Positions 1 through 10,924 of a stretch of DNA of 64,000 nucleotides are shown in pieces. Numbering within the stretch: position 1 is the first letter of the stretch; each line of letters starts with the position of its first letter. The position numbers and the translations under genes are program-made. The notes beneath the pieces were generated by a model, which saw nothing but the letters and a program-made list of their open reading frames with translations, ran no database searches and had not been told where the DNA came from. Origin of the DNA: Adiantum capillus-veneris (Eukaryota; Streptophyta; Polypodiopsida; Polypodiales; Pteridaceae); contig CM043942.1 in assembly GCA_014529385.2 (NCBI GenBank), positions 34,081,969 to 34,145,968 on the forward strand, given 5' to 3'.

Positions 1-697
1 TTCCATCTTCTGGTGCCCTCGATTTAAGCGTTTCTAAGAGCAGATTTGATTTTCATATGCGTTCTTGGAATTGATGTATATTATTTGTGGTTTCAAAGAT
101 TGATTTTCTCTGGTTGCCTATGTGTATTCGTTGATGGCTTCTCAAAAGACAGATCTTAGATACAATTTTTACATGCACAGGGACAGTCATAGGTTCTCAA
201 ATCTACGAGTATATTTGGCAATGATAGCATTTATAGGTCCAATGGGAGTTTGGATGCATATGGTTTATATGTGACTAGATTGAGAGTGCTTGTTCTCTGT
301 TGAGAGCATTTTACTCTCTGCAAGGAGCTGGTTTTGTGCCTTTGCTCACATACTCATCTCGGCACCTACTTGAGTGCATGTCTTGTGGTTTTGTTGTGAC
401 AATTTCTTGCTTTCAATATACATTGTGTTGTAGATACTACCATTGTATGTCATTGTGGAGCCAATTTTGAATTGATTTGGCAGTCTCGGCTATTTTTGAG
501 ACTCAATTTGGAAGAGCCTTTTTTTCCGATGATCAATGGGAGCGGAGCAGCTTGATACTTGTGCTATGGAGACCATTTTCCTACACCTTGGTGAATCCAT
601 TTTCTTTATGATTATGGAAAAAACTACTACAAAGAAATTATGGGGGTCATTAAGATAATCTTGGGAAGGCAAGAGTGCCTCAAACAAAGGTTTTCTC

Positions 698-1484
698 ATG
701 GAAAATCTCATGCATTTGAATATGAAAGAAGGTAGCGCCATCTGTTCACACTTAAATGAGCTCGATATCTTGTTTATGGGAGTTACATCAAAGCGGCTCA
801 ATTTTGATTATGAAATGAAAGAAATTTTTTTGCTATGTTCTTTGCCTATGCAATGGGATACTTTTAACAATGCCATCAGTAACTTTGTCCCTAAGGGAAG
901 GCTTGTTTTAGTAATGTTACTAGTGCTAAATACTCATGGAAGATATTTGACACTAGTATCTTGACACTAGTGGGTATTGTGATGTGTATATGGAAACTAG
1001 AAGTAACCAGAAAAACAATCAAAGGAAGAGAGATCGTAGTCAGAGTTGTGGTCACTCTCAGGATTGCAAGAATTCACATAGTAAGATTCGTGGACATGAC
1101 ATGAGGAACATTGAATGCTACCATTGTCATAATAAAGGAGACATAAAAGATGATCTTTGTTTGTTGCACAAGGGTAAATCCATTGTCGTAAGTTCTACAC
1201 CTCCTATGAGTAGCGTGAAGATCAAGGAGCTCAATGTCATTGAATCTCCACATGTTGTTCTTGATGTGCTACAGTCGTCAAATATACTAGTCTTTACTTT
1301 TGATTTGAGTAGAGAGGCGTTGTTCGATCTTGATAATGTTATGCACAAAATTGGACTTTTGACTCAGGTGCCAGTTTTCATGTTACTCCTCACAAGGGCT
1401 GGCTCTCTAGTTATGCTTTCACACATGGTTAAGTTAAGTTGGATGATTCTCATTAGCTTGAGATATGCAATATTGGGGATGTGA
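698..1484 (+). pseudogene. copia-1 Gag fragment with zinc knuckle
   Basis: Two overlapping pieces. The first (698-964) reads LNMKEGSAICSHLNELD and later LPMQWDTFNNAISN, matching the copia Gag pattern (MKEG..., LPxxWDTF) also seen at 32.7-32.9 kb. The second (984-1484) contains IECYHCHNKGDIKDD, a damaged CX2CX4HX4C nucleocapsid knuckle in which the glycine-histidine pair is GD. Gag would form the virus-like particle and package element RNA. The frame changes near 960 and again in the protease region, so no intact Gag can be made. Family assignment is secure; exact ends are not. Confidence 0.8.
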
Positions 1485-2559
1485 AGTTGCATATGCACAA
1501 TAATATTGAGTTCATGTTGCGAGATGTTAGACATGTGTCAAAGCTAACTACAAGCTTGGTTTCAGTAGGACAACTTGATAATCTTGGATATACTATGTTT
1601 GGCAATGGTTCCTAGATTATTAGAAAAGGTAACTTGGTCATGTTTAAAGGCCAAGAGTCTGGCTCAGTATATTCCTTGTATGTCTCTTCTATGAAACAAA
1701 ATTATATCTATATAACCGAGTTTCCTTCTACTGAGTTGTGGCATAGCCGGCTTGGTCATATGCGTGAGAAGGGAATGAAACATTACAACAATTAGCTATA
1801 TCCTTGAGTTAAACTATTCTGATTTTAGTTTGTGTGAGCATTGCATGTATGAGATACATACTAGGCTTACCACTTTGTTATTAGATAGAGAGTTAGGGAA
1901 TACTCTAGATTTGGTGAAGCAATCTAAGTGGGCCTATGACGCATAATTCTCTAGGGGGGGCATTCGATTACTTGACTCTCATAGGTTACTCGACTCAAAA
2001 GGTGTGGGTCTACTTGTTGAAGAGGAAAGACAAAGTTTTTGCTAGTTCAAGAAGTTTCTAGCTATGGTCAAGGACGAGTTAGGCAAGAAGCCAAAGGCTT
2101 TGCACAGTGACACAATGGGGGAGAGTACGTCTCTCCATCGAGTTCAAGAATTTTGTAGCATAAGAGGAATTCAAAGGTAGTTTATTGCACTGTACACATC
2201 TCTTCAGAATGGAGTTGATGAGTGCATGAATAGCACTATCTAGGAGAGGGTAGCTTTGATTCTTTTTATGGAAAGCTTACCTCAAGAGATTTGGGGAGAG
2301 GCTTTTATGAGATGACAATTTACATCATCAATTGATCGCCTAGTACACAGTGAGGTGGATAGGCAAGAAGCCTAATGATGACATATTACATGTGTTTGGG
2401 TGCCATGATGCATTATTGCATGCGCCTAAAGATCTTAAAAAGAAGCTGGATCTCAAATCAAAGAAATGTATATTCATTGGCTATGGTGTAAAGATGGAGA
2501 GATGGGTTATCGTCTCTATCACTCAAAATCTTGGAGAGTTATTTACAACACACATGTGA
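1485..2559 (+). pseudogene. copia-1 protease tail, pre-integrase and integrase remnants
   Basis: Around 1485-1620 the conceptual peptide carries the usual copia text after the protease (DVRHVSKLTTSLVSVGQL). At about 1735-1775 ELWHSRLGHMREKGMK is the GAG-pre-integrase zinc-binding motif. Integrase follows to about 2340 as pieces such as KALHSD (second catalytic Asp region) and LQNGVDECMNSTI, where a Glu equivalent of the copia NGVAERMN motif has become Asp. Positions 2350-2559 give KSKKCIFIGYGVK, the typical stretch linking integrase to reverse transcriptase. Many stops (for example near 1790, 1945, 2180 and 2315) show it is dead. Confidence 0.75.
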
Positions 2560-2811
2560 TCTTTAATGAATAAAAAATGCACATATAAACTATGAAAGAG
2601 GTTGAGTATTGAGAAGTGAGTTTTGAGGATGAAGCCTCAAGTCCAATTACCCAAACAGCTCAGTGAACTAGCGATGCAATTACTGTTGGTAGTGCTCGAG
2701 AGAGAGCGCTAGTGATTCTCCTGAGAGAGTAGAGTCCAACAGTCATGCAGTGAGGAGATCTACACGTGTCTCTCATACCCCCAACATTTTCAAACAGGGT
2801 TAGACCATTTC

Positions 2812-3630
2812 TTGGTCACTGACTGCTATGGAGAGCCCACCTGCTCCCAAGAGGCTATTGAGATGGCAGATAGCATGAAGTGGGAGCAGGCAATGGAATC
2901 TGAGTATAACTCAATTATGACTAATGAAACTTGGGAACTCATAGAGTTGCTAGAGGGAAAACAAGCCTTGCCTTGCAAAGGGTGTAAAAGAAAAAGTACA
3001 ACACAAAAGATCCTGATCCTAAGTATAAGGCTAGATTGGTTGCTAAAGTCTTAAGCAAAAGAAAGACATGGATTTCGATGAGATTTTCTCTCTTGTAGTT
3101 AAGATGACTACATTGCATCTTGTGCTTGGACTAGTAGCCACTAAGGACTTTGAATTTGTTCAAATGGATGTGAAGATGGATTTCCTTCATGAGGATCTTG
3201 ATGAGGATGTCTATATAAAACACCCAAAGGGTTTTGAAGTCAAACCTAAGAAGCCTATAAGGGCAGAACTGGTATTTAGATTGCATAAGGCATTGTATGG
3301 ACTAAAACAAGGCTCAGGGCAATGGTACATGAATTTTGAATAGTACATGCAGTCGGAGGGTATGAAAGGATCCACAAAGGTCACTAATTATATACTAGGA
3401 GGTTGGAAAATGGCTCTTTCATCATCCTCATACTCTCTGTTGATGATATGCTCATTGTCAAGAAGTCTAAAGATGAGATTTCCATATTGAAGAAGTCACT
3501 TAGCGAGATAGAAAACATGAAATGCTGGAGTCAATGTCTCAGGAAACATATGTCCACAAGGTCTTGTAGTGTTTTAAAATGCAGGGGGGGCAGCTACATT
3601 AAATACCCCAATGTAGGAATATGCAAAACT
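2812..3630 (+). pseudogene. copia-1 reverse transcriptase
   Basis: Reverse transcriptase of the copia type in three frames. Landmarks: WEQAMESEYNSIMTNETWEL near the start (2880-2940), DEIFSLVVKMTTLHLVL (3077-3127), VQMDVKMDFLHEDLDEDVY with the first catalytic Asp region (about 3160-3220), LHKALYGLKQGSGQWY (3280-3330), and ILSVDDMLIV at 3430-3460, the YVDD box reading SVDD. Stops and indels near 3050, 3341 and 3520 break it. It would have copied element RNA into DNA inside the particle. Assignment is firm because motif order and spacing match the family. Confidence 0.85.
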
Positions 3631-3644
3631 TGAGCAAGAATGAT

Positions 3645-4328
3645 GCTCCAAAATCTGATGTTGAGAAAGTGGAAATGGCCAAGGTGCCATATTCTTCATC
3701 AGCAGTTGGCAATCTTATGTATGCCATGGTAGCCACGAGACCGGACATTTCTTTTGCAGTGGGAGTGGTTAGAAGATTTATGGAAATTCCTAGTAGAAAG
3801 TAGTGGGAAGGAATGAAACACATCTTGAGGTATCTAAATGGTATTGCAAATTAGTGCTTATGCTTTGGGAATAGTGATGAATTTATTGTGGGTCCCATAG
3901 AAGCAAATTATGTGGGTTGTGTAGATAGTCAGAGATCCATGTATGGCTATGTTTTTTTATTTGCTAGAGTAACCGTGTCATGGAGATCATGTTTCAAAAA
4001 TTGTACATCATCTTCCACCACATAGCCAGAGTATGTGGTAGTTTCTGATGCTAGCAAGGAAACTGTATGGTTAGCTTGGCTAGTGGGGGATCTTGGCATT
4101 ACTCAGACTCCAGTGCTGCATTGTGATAGTCAAAGTGCGATTGCATTAGTAAAGAGCCCCCTATTTCACTCCAAGTCAAAACACATAGAAGTCTGTAATC
4201 ATGTGATACAAGATATATTGGCTAGCAAGTGCATTGAGCTAGTCAACGTTCATACGGGGATGACAACCTTGCAAATGCTTTCAGGAAGAGCCTACGCTAA
4301 GAGTGGTTTGCACACTTCATGTAGATGA
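3645..4328 (+). pseudogene. copia-1 RT connection and RNase H
   Basis: The segment 3690-3800 gives SSAVGNLMYAMVATRPDISFAVGVV, the conserved connection between copia RT and RNase H. RNase H follows: VVSDASKETVWLAWLVGDLG at 4035-4095 replaces the usual AEYVAxxEAxKExxWL, then HCDSQSAIALVKSPLFHSKSKH with the Asp-Ser pair at about 4120-4185 and a C-terminal NVHTGMTTLQM. Stops occur between 3802 and 4030. It ends about 90 bp before the polypurine tract, the normal arrangement. Confidence 0.82.
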
Positions 4329-4420
4329 CGGGTGTATGGTGAAGCCATATGATTGCTTCATGTTTGTATAGATGTACATATATAGGCCACTTGGGCCACG
4401 TTGGGTTTCAAGTGGGAGAT

Positions 4421-4600
4421 TGTTAGGGTTCAAGCCACTGGACCGTCGTCACCAGCCATACACTGACCATACTAACCTTATCTATTCTTTTGATCATATA
4501 GAACAATAAGGCATTACAAATCCTCACTCAAAGCTCCCACAACACTCTGTCTGCTCTTCTTCTCCCTCTCTCTACGCACGCAACGTGCAATCTTTAGTAT
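4421..4600 (+). repeat. copia-1 3' LTR (start clear, end approximate)
   Basis: AAGTGGGAGAT at 4410-4420 is a classic copia polypurine tract and is followed directly by TGTTAGGGTTCAAG, a TG-starting LTR. No partner LTR is in the window, so the far end cannot be fixed. A CT-rich stretch and the (CT)n array at 4621 follow. Confidence 0.65.
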
Positions 4601-4615
4601 CAAGAAGCTTTAGTG

Positions 4616-4620
<5 letters not shown>

Positions 4621-4675
<55 letters not shown>

Positions 4676-4749
4676 AGAGATATAGAAGTAGAGATCTTGA
4701 CCACTTGCAAGCACGCATGTACGCACACACACACACACACACACACACA
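4621..4749. repeat. (CT)n and (CA)n microsatellites
   Basis: An uninterrupted CT run covers 4621-4671, and a CA run covers about 4724-4749 with roughly 50 bases between. Open frames across this stretch encode only Leu-Ser or His-Thr repeats and are not genes. Confidence 0.95.
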
Positions 4750-5204
4750 TGTGCACCCGAGCGAGAGAGTCGGATTTCAATGCACGATTGTGATTCTCCA
4801 ATTTTAGAAGAAGCTTGGGCTCCAAGACAAGAACTCTAAACCAAGATCTTCCTCTCTTTCTTTTCTAAAAGTAATCCTCCTACTCCTTTTCTTCTAAAAT
4901 TACTCCTCCTCTCTCTTTTCTAAAGGGTCAACTTTTATCATTAGATGCAACTTTGAGGCTCAAGTTTATCATTAACCTATTGTTTTCAAGTGAATAAGGG
5001 TCATAACTAATAGTTCTAAAATCTCTTTTTTGATCCGATCGTTCCATTAGAATGCTCTTTGACTTAATAAAATGCAAACCTCAAATATTTGCAAAGTAAA
5101 TGAAATAATTTTATTGAAAAATGTTGGGTACATTACACTGTGCCTCCGCTCTCCTGATCTTTCTTCCTCTCCCTGCATCCACACCTCTTTCTCACTAACT
5201 TCTT

Positions 5205-5227
5205 CCCCCCCCCCCCCCCCCCCCCCC

Positions 5228-5271
<44 letters not shown>
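5205..5271. repeat. Poly-C tract followed by (GT)n
   Basis: About 24 consecutive C are followed at 5231 by about 20 TG units. Frames through it give Pro and Cys-Val repeats with no biological meaning. Confidence 0.95.
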
Positions 5272-5272
<1 letters not shown>

Positions 5273-5397
5273 TATCTCTCTCACCCACCCTTGATTTCAC
5301 TCACTCCCTTGATCTCAGGAAAGTTACTTGGAACATTTACACACATACAAAGCACTTGTTTAAAAAAAGAGGAGAAGGTGGGAAGTCAAAAAAAAAA

Positions 5398-7133
5398 AAT
5401 CTTTTAGTGCAAGAGAAAGCACATGCATGTGGCAAGTTTTGGCAAAATTTAAAAGGCAAGTGTGTTGAGAGCTTTGGTGACTTGACTCTTGAGGATATGT
5501 ATATGCATTGCAAGAACCTCTATGAGCAACCCAATGTTGACAATATGGAGTGTTGTAGCTCCCTTCTGTTTATGCCTCCCTTCTTTACCATTGAAGATGT
5601 ATGTTGCACGCTTGAGAAACTTGCTACCCGCAAGTTTCTCAAGCAAGGTCCCCACAAGGCAGGGGACCTTCAAGGTATCAAGGCTTAAATGATTAAATGG
5701 ACAAGCAAGAAAACACGATATTGGATATGCGATATGTTTAACCTTGCACTTCAGTATGGCATGCCTCATGATTGGAGTGAAAATTGGATCAAACCTTTGC
5801 ACAAAGGAGGAGATGTAAACAATGTGAACAACTATCGCACTATAATGGTTGGTTCTTTGATGTCAAAATTATTTGGATGTATCATGGAGATAAAGATAAG
5901 TGAATGGGCTGAAAATAACGGGAAACGTGCGGTAGGCCAAGCAGGTTTTTGAAAGCATCATAGCACTATTGATCACCTTGTCACTCTTCGAGTTCTTATG
6001 GAAGCATCTCGATTGAAAGGAAAAACGTTGTATTGTTTCTTAAGGATTTCAAGAAAGCTTTTGACATGGTACCACGAGAAAATCTTTGGAGACGTATGCA
6101 AAGCCTTCAAGTGCTGAGAGAATTTATGCATGTAGTCTTCCGCATCTACCAAAAAGTGATATGTCGACTACTTATGGGAGATGGAATTTCAGAATTTTTT
6201 GCAAGCACCATTGGTGTCAAACAAGGAAGCCCCTTTCCCCAACCCTCTTTGGGCTACTCATTGATGAATTGGAATGCATGGGTCTTGATTTTTTGCAACA
6301 AGAAGGCATAGAAGAGGTTAAAATCGGAAATGTGGTGATCATGCTTTTGCTTTATGCCGATGATGTAGTGCTCTTGGCACATACCTTAGAAGATGCACAA
6401 AAGCTTATGAGTGTCTTGGAACGCTTTTTCCTACATAGCGGGCTGACCGTGAATGGATCCAAAACCAAGGTTATGCTTGTAAAGACCCTCAATGATGCAA
6501 ATCCATGCATTGTATACAACAATGAGCAACTTGAAGTGGTAGATAGCTTCAAGTACCTTGGCGTTGAGGTTCCATACAATCATAGATGGAAGGATTGCGC
6601 AATGCGTTGCCTGGAAGCCGGAAAGAGGGCTCATTATGCAATTGAGAACATGTGCAATGCTCGAGAGATTAAGTGTTGGATCTCAAAAAGTACCTCTTTG
6701 ATACCTTGGTGACACCGGTGCTTCTTTATGGAGTGGAGGTGTGGGGTGGTAGTATCGGGAAGTCTACTTGGAAAGAGTTTGAGAATGTCCAAAAGTGTTT
6801 TCTCACCAACTTCTCCAAGTCAAGACACAAACACCCTACATGCTCTTACTTCTTGAGTCTGGATCGCTTCCCATTGAGGTCTTGGGCATGCAAAGGGTTG
6901 TGGAGTATATGCTTAAGACACAACATAGCCCTTTGTATCGACTTCCTAGAATTGCATATGAAGCAAGTCAAAAGGTCCAAAAGACATGCAAGAGCAAAAT
7001 ACTAAGTTCGGGGCGGATGCTTGACATCAAGAAATGGTTTGGAAGATGGGATGCATGTCACTTGGTCAAGGATGCGTCGATTGACTCCCAAGTTAATGAG
7101 GCCTTCTTACAACGCCAATGTATCAGCCATTAG
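5398..7133 (+). pseudogene. Non-LTR retrotransposon (LINE) reverse transcriptase, decayed
   Basis: The peptide runs through several frames but keeps LINE reverse-transcriptase order. Upstream helix text FFTIEDVCCTLEKLATRKF lies at 5580-5640. WIKPLHKGGDVNNVNNYRTI at 5788-5845 is the LINE block before the active site. QAGF-stop-KHHSTIDHLVTLR (5938-5990) has a stop where Arg is usual. LKDFKKAFDMVPRENLW (6041-6092) holds the first catalytic Asp region, GVKQGSPF follows at about 6210-6235, LLLYADDVVLL at 6343-6375 is the YADD box, and KYLGVEV and LYGVEVWGGS complete the thumb. No endonuclease domain is visible upstream, so it is 5' truncated or unrecognisable there. The last residues run to 7133, directly beside a tandem repeat. 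Confidence 0.9.
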
Positions 7134-7205
7134 GTCCTCTTTTCCCCATATATTCAGCCATATTAGGTCCACATTAGGTCCTCTTTTCCCCATATATTCA
7201 GCCAT
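7129..7205. repeat. 33-bp direct repeat (two copies, period 44)
   Basis: A 33-bp block starting ATTAGGTCCTCTTTTCCCC occurs at 7129-7161 and again, unchanged, at 7173-7205. Its start motif (c)ATTAGG recurs at 7235 at the candidate transposon end, so these may be subterminal repeats of the neighbouring element rather than LINE sequence. Confidence 0.85.
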
Positions 7206-7234
7206 GAGCTCTCCCTACATACCTTCCTCTCCCA

Positions 7235-7257
7235 CATTAGGAGAAATATGAACCTTG
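7235..7257 (+). repeat. Candidate left terminal inverted repeat
   Basis: Begins CATTAGGAGAAATATGAACC and matches the reverse complement of 16823-16845 at 19 of 23 positions by hand alignment. GGGATTAAGG at about 7288 is mirrored at 16801-16810. Degenerate and without a target duplication, so tentative. Confidence 0.4.
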
Positions 7258-7837
7258 CATGGGTCTTGTAAGGAATTCTAATTTTTAGGGATTAAGGCTG
7301 ATGTTGTGTGGGGTTTAGGGGGCAAGGGCATTGAAGAAGGTAGTTTTGAGTAGGCTTTTCTAGCCTTTATTTTAGACAAATGTAGGATGTGGACCTAAAG
7401 GGTTACTTTCTCTCTCTAGCTTTTTTTAAAGTGAAGGAAGCATAGGGGTGTGTCCACATCAGCAAAAACGTGGGTCACAAAGAGACAAAATTTGACTTTT
7501 AAAAAAATAAATCATTTTTACTTGTTTCTAACTTAAAACTCCCTCCCAACATATATACATATCCAAAATCATTTTTTGACCCATTTTTTAACCCACAAGC
7601 TTAGAAAGTCCATTTTTTCAAAACTCTTTTCCCCCAAAAAGTAATAAACATTTTGTTCTCTCCTCCTCCTCTCTCCTCCCTCTCTCTCCCTCTTCTCTCC
7701 CTCCCTGCCCCTACCTTCCTCCTCCTCCCCAATCTCTCCCTCCCCCCCCTCCCTCCTTCTCTCCTCCCATCTTCCTCAACCTCTCTACCCTTCCCCCTCT
7801 ATCTTTTCATCATTTGCTTCCTCACGCAACAACTTCC

Positions 7838-10785
7838 ATGGTGCTCACGGACATCACAAATGGTTTGCTTCCACCACCACGTACTCCGCACATGAAAAGC
7901 ATACATATTCGCTTACCCACGGCATTTGCACCGAAAACCACTAGTGAAGGTGATCAAAAGTCATCACAGGAACGTCGCACCGCTTGTGAGACCAATGTTG
8001 ACATTTGGGTGGATGGCCATTTGTACCCTTACGATCCTATTAGCCGCTTCCATCCACCATTTAATAGCCTTTCCACATTTCTTCAATTTCTTGGGAGGGG
8101 AGAAGCAGGTTTGTTAGGCTATTGCAAGCGGTTGTGTATGGGTGCAGGTGCTTCTTTGCATATGTGGATGCACGAATGTCAAGCTCTTCACCTCAAGACG
8201 ACGGCATTACAAGAGAGTGTTGCCTCTTCGGAGAGGGTAGTTAAAACTCTTGAACAACAAATGCAAGAAAAGGAGTCCCACATCCAGAAGCTTACCAACA
8301 CCATCACATACTTGAAAGAAACACCCCTTGGTGCAAGGGAACGCAAATGCACGTATTCATCCATTGAAACACTTGCACATTCGGGAGGAGCACGCAAACG
8401 ACGAGTTACAGCCACAAGGTGATTTGGTCTTTACTTGCATGATGCATTCTTAGTTCATACTTTTTCCTAACATTTATGTTTATTTGTTGCTAGAAACTTC
8501 ATCCAAGAGGCATGCAGTGGAACAAGCCAAGATGATCGAGTCAACCTTCTCACTAGTTGTCTCAATACCCAGGACGTGATTTCTATCTTACAATCACCTG
8601 GAGGTAAGCACATTAAGGATGCAGTCACCAAATACCTTATGAGTAAATTAAGAAATGTGGTTAGTGATGATGACGTTTAACAAGCTTGTGATGAGGCTGG
8701 AATCAACACCAAAGCCTATCAGGCTATTTTCCAACTCCTAAAGGATGCCCTCAAAGAACATGGCATTGTGGAAAACATATTTCCCGTTCCTCACAAGGTC
8801 AAGCTCGCAAAGAATGCCACAAACGAAGATGTGTTCTCCCGCATTGGGACATACCTACACATTGAGGACACAATGCCAACTTCCCTTTATGCTTCGTGCG
8901 TAACAAAGACAAGGGTAAAAGGTAAGAAACAATCCATAAGACCTTCGGAGAAGGGCTTTCCTTACACAATGTGGAACAATATTTTCGTGGATCTTAGAAG
9001 GCTTCAAGAAGCCATGCTTAGATTTTACGAGTTACCTGAAGAAGGTGACACACTTTACTTTTTTCTTTGGTATTATTCTTATTATAACTCTGAAGTTTAA
9101 GGTCTTAGCACTATTTATTTTGTAGTGCTTGGCACAAAAGTTGCTTTTGTGCTAAAACTCGATGAGTGTCAAATAGTGAAAGGCCGAAGGTTAGAGAGGC
9201 TAAGTGTCACTCTAATGAACGAGGCCCTTCTGCAAACCAAGCGAAGGGATTCAATCGAGCCATCTCCCACCCCATCTTTTAGCGTGCAATCAGAGAAAGA
9301 CATTTGGTGGTTGGGTGCTATTGAGGTGCCCAAAGAGACCAAAGGAGTACTTTCATGGATTTTTGAGAGAACTCCATGGATCACAGAAGTAATACACTCC
9401 CAAATTGCAAGTCAGAAGTTGGAGATTGAGGGTTTTGGTAGATGTGGAGTGGCACTTAGGTGGGGATTTGAAGACAATAAAATGTTTTCTTGGCTACAAA
9501 CAAGGGGCTTCTTCTCTCATGCCTTGTCCATTTTGCACTCGAGGGTAAAAACCTAATGGAAACAAATCACATAAGAGCACTGCAAAGGCCGGTTCCATGC
9601 TTCCATGGCAAGGGCATGGAGAACAAGGGTTAGATTGTCGTGATGTCGGAGATGAAGGTAGAGAATGGGAAGCGTCTATTCTGAGATGTCCCATGCTCAA
9701 TGCCCCAGACCGTGATCAAAAGCACCACGCTTGGAATCCAATCTTTCGATTTCCTCTATCGAATGTACATTTTTGTACATTACACGCATTCATGCGCATT
9801 TTTGATAGGCTATTGAAGCTCCACATTGACTATGCCTTCACCATGAAACCGTTGGAAAAGTCTCAGGAAGCGATCGAAAGAGTGGAGGTACTCTTGAATT
9901 CCATTGGCTGTCACGGTGGAAATGTGTCTATCGTTGCTGCAAAAAACACAGGGGAGGCCCATGAAATTGCTCAACAAGTGTCAATGAGTGGACAAAAAGC
10001 TAGACACTTTTTGAAGAAAGTTTCCCAAGGAAAGCCAAGTCAATATGATGCTCAAAACAGCTCCAACCAGCAGGCAGGTAACCTTTGGGAGCTTTGGAAG
10101 GAGTTATGCAAAGCTACTACAGACAATGATTCAAATGGCGAGCTTGCAAACAAGCGCAAGCAAGTTTGGGCACATTTTGATAAAATGGTCAAGCTTATGG
10201 GCCTTAACAGCATAACAGAAGAACAACACCAATCATTTCAAGAAGCCTTGGCGGATTTTACCAAGGTCTTCACCCTTTCTTGGGGTGAAAATAACATCAC
10301 ACATTACATGGTAAGTCATTTTACATGGTGTATTCATTACAAGGGATTGTTTTTATTTAATAATGTGGATCGTTTACTCATGTGAACAGCATATCTTGTT
10401 TGCGCATGGTGCGTTTTTTATGCACAAGTATGGATCGCTTGAAATTTTTAGCACTCAAGGCATGGTGAAGTCCCATTATCGAGCAAGGGGAGTGTACTTC
10501 AAAAATACTCGACATGGTGGTGGAATGGTGCAATCCAATTATTTGGAGGAGATGTTCAATTGGTTTTTTCACACAACATTTTCTTGTAAGCTCACAATGG
10601 AGCATGCGCGACAATCCAAGATTGCTATTGAAGTGTGGAAATGGAGTCGTCAAGAGCATAGCAACAAGTGGCAAATGTCGCAAGGTCCCACCAAGCATGC
10701 TGCATGGCGGCGATGCAGAGTGCGACAAGGATCAAAGTGGATACTGCGCGAGTCACTAAACGTGAACGCAAGGTCCAACTCTTAG
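7838..10785 (+). CDS. DDE-transposase-like protein, five-exon model with lesions
   Basis: Exons read as 7838-8418, 8494-9044, 9126-about 9544, about 9600-10310 and 10390-10785. Introns are 75-81 nt where both borders are clear, with AAG/GTGATT, AAG/GTGACA and ATG/GTAAGT donors, and the frame is kept across each of those joins. The N-terminal part has a coiled coil (TTALQESVASSERVVKTLEQQMQ). LKLDECQIVKGRR in exon 3 resembles the first acidic motif of RNase H-fold transposases. EDNKMFSW followed, after a 1-nt frame slip near 9505, by GASSLMPCPFC resembles the second motif and a zinc pair. FPLSNVHFCTLHAFM and HYMHILFAHGAFF follow. STQGMVKSHYRARG has Val where a third acidic residue would be expected. 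A TAA at 8678-8680 interrupts exon 2. I cannot name the superfamily; KDZ/Zisupton-like is a guess. Confidence 0.6.
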
Positions 10786-10857
10786 CGACATGTTTATTTA
10801 AAAAATAATATATTTTTTTAAAAATTTAGTGTGAAGAGGGCCCTTTTTAAATGGGCC

Positions 10858-10867
10858 CTTATAAATA
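10858..10867 (+). promoter_or_regulatory. TATA box of the H3-like gene
   Basis: CTTATAAATA lies 58 bp upstream of the ATG at 10925, preceded by the duplicated GGGCCC motif at about 10840 and 10854. The spacing fits a short leader. A similar TATAAAA/GGGCC arrangement precedes the - strand gene at 14548. Confidence 0.55.
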
Positions 10868-10924
10868 TTGCATGCTCTCATAAACCACTCATTTCTTAAG
10901 AACATGTGAGCTCTTACCAACGAA

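Larger units (their letters stand above)
1..4600 (+). mobile_element. Decayed Ty1/copia retrotransposon (copia-1)
   Basis: Remnants appear in copia order: gag with a zinc knuckle, protease tail and pre-integrase motif, integrase, reverse transcriptase, RNase H, polypurine tract and 3' LTR. Every domain is broken by stops and frame changes. The 5' LTR is not visible and probably lies left of the window; positions 1-690 look like untranslated leader or the lost start of gag. Peptides align by eye with the better-kept copia element at 31.5-36.6 kb, so the two are related families. The order and strand are directly visible; the outer limits are approximate. Confidence 0.88.

Noticed and set aside
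5072-5397. Frame across poly-C and (GT)n
   Set aside because: Repeat artefact; LINE-like text begins only after about 5398.
7653-7837. Pro/Leu/Ser-rich open frame
   Set aside because: Low-complexity CT-rich leader of the transposase-like gene, without coding character.
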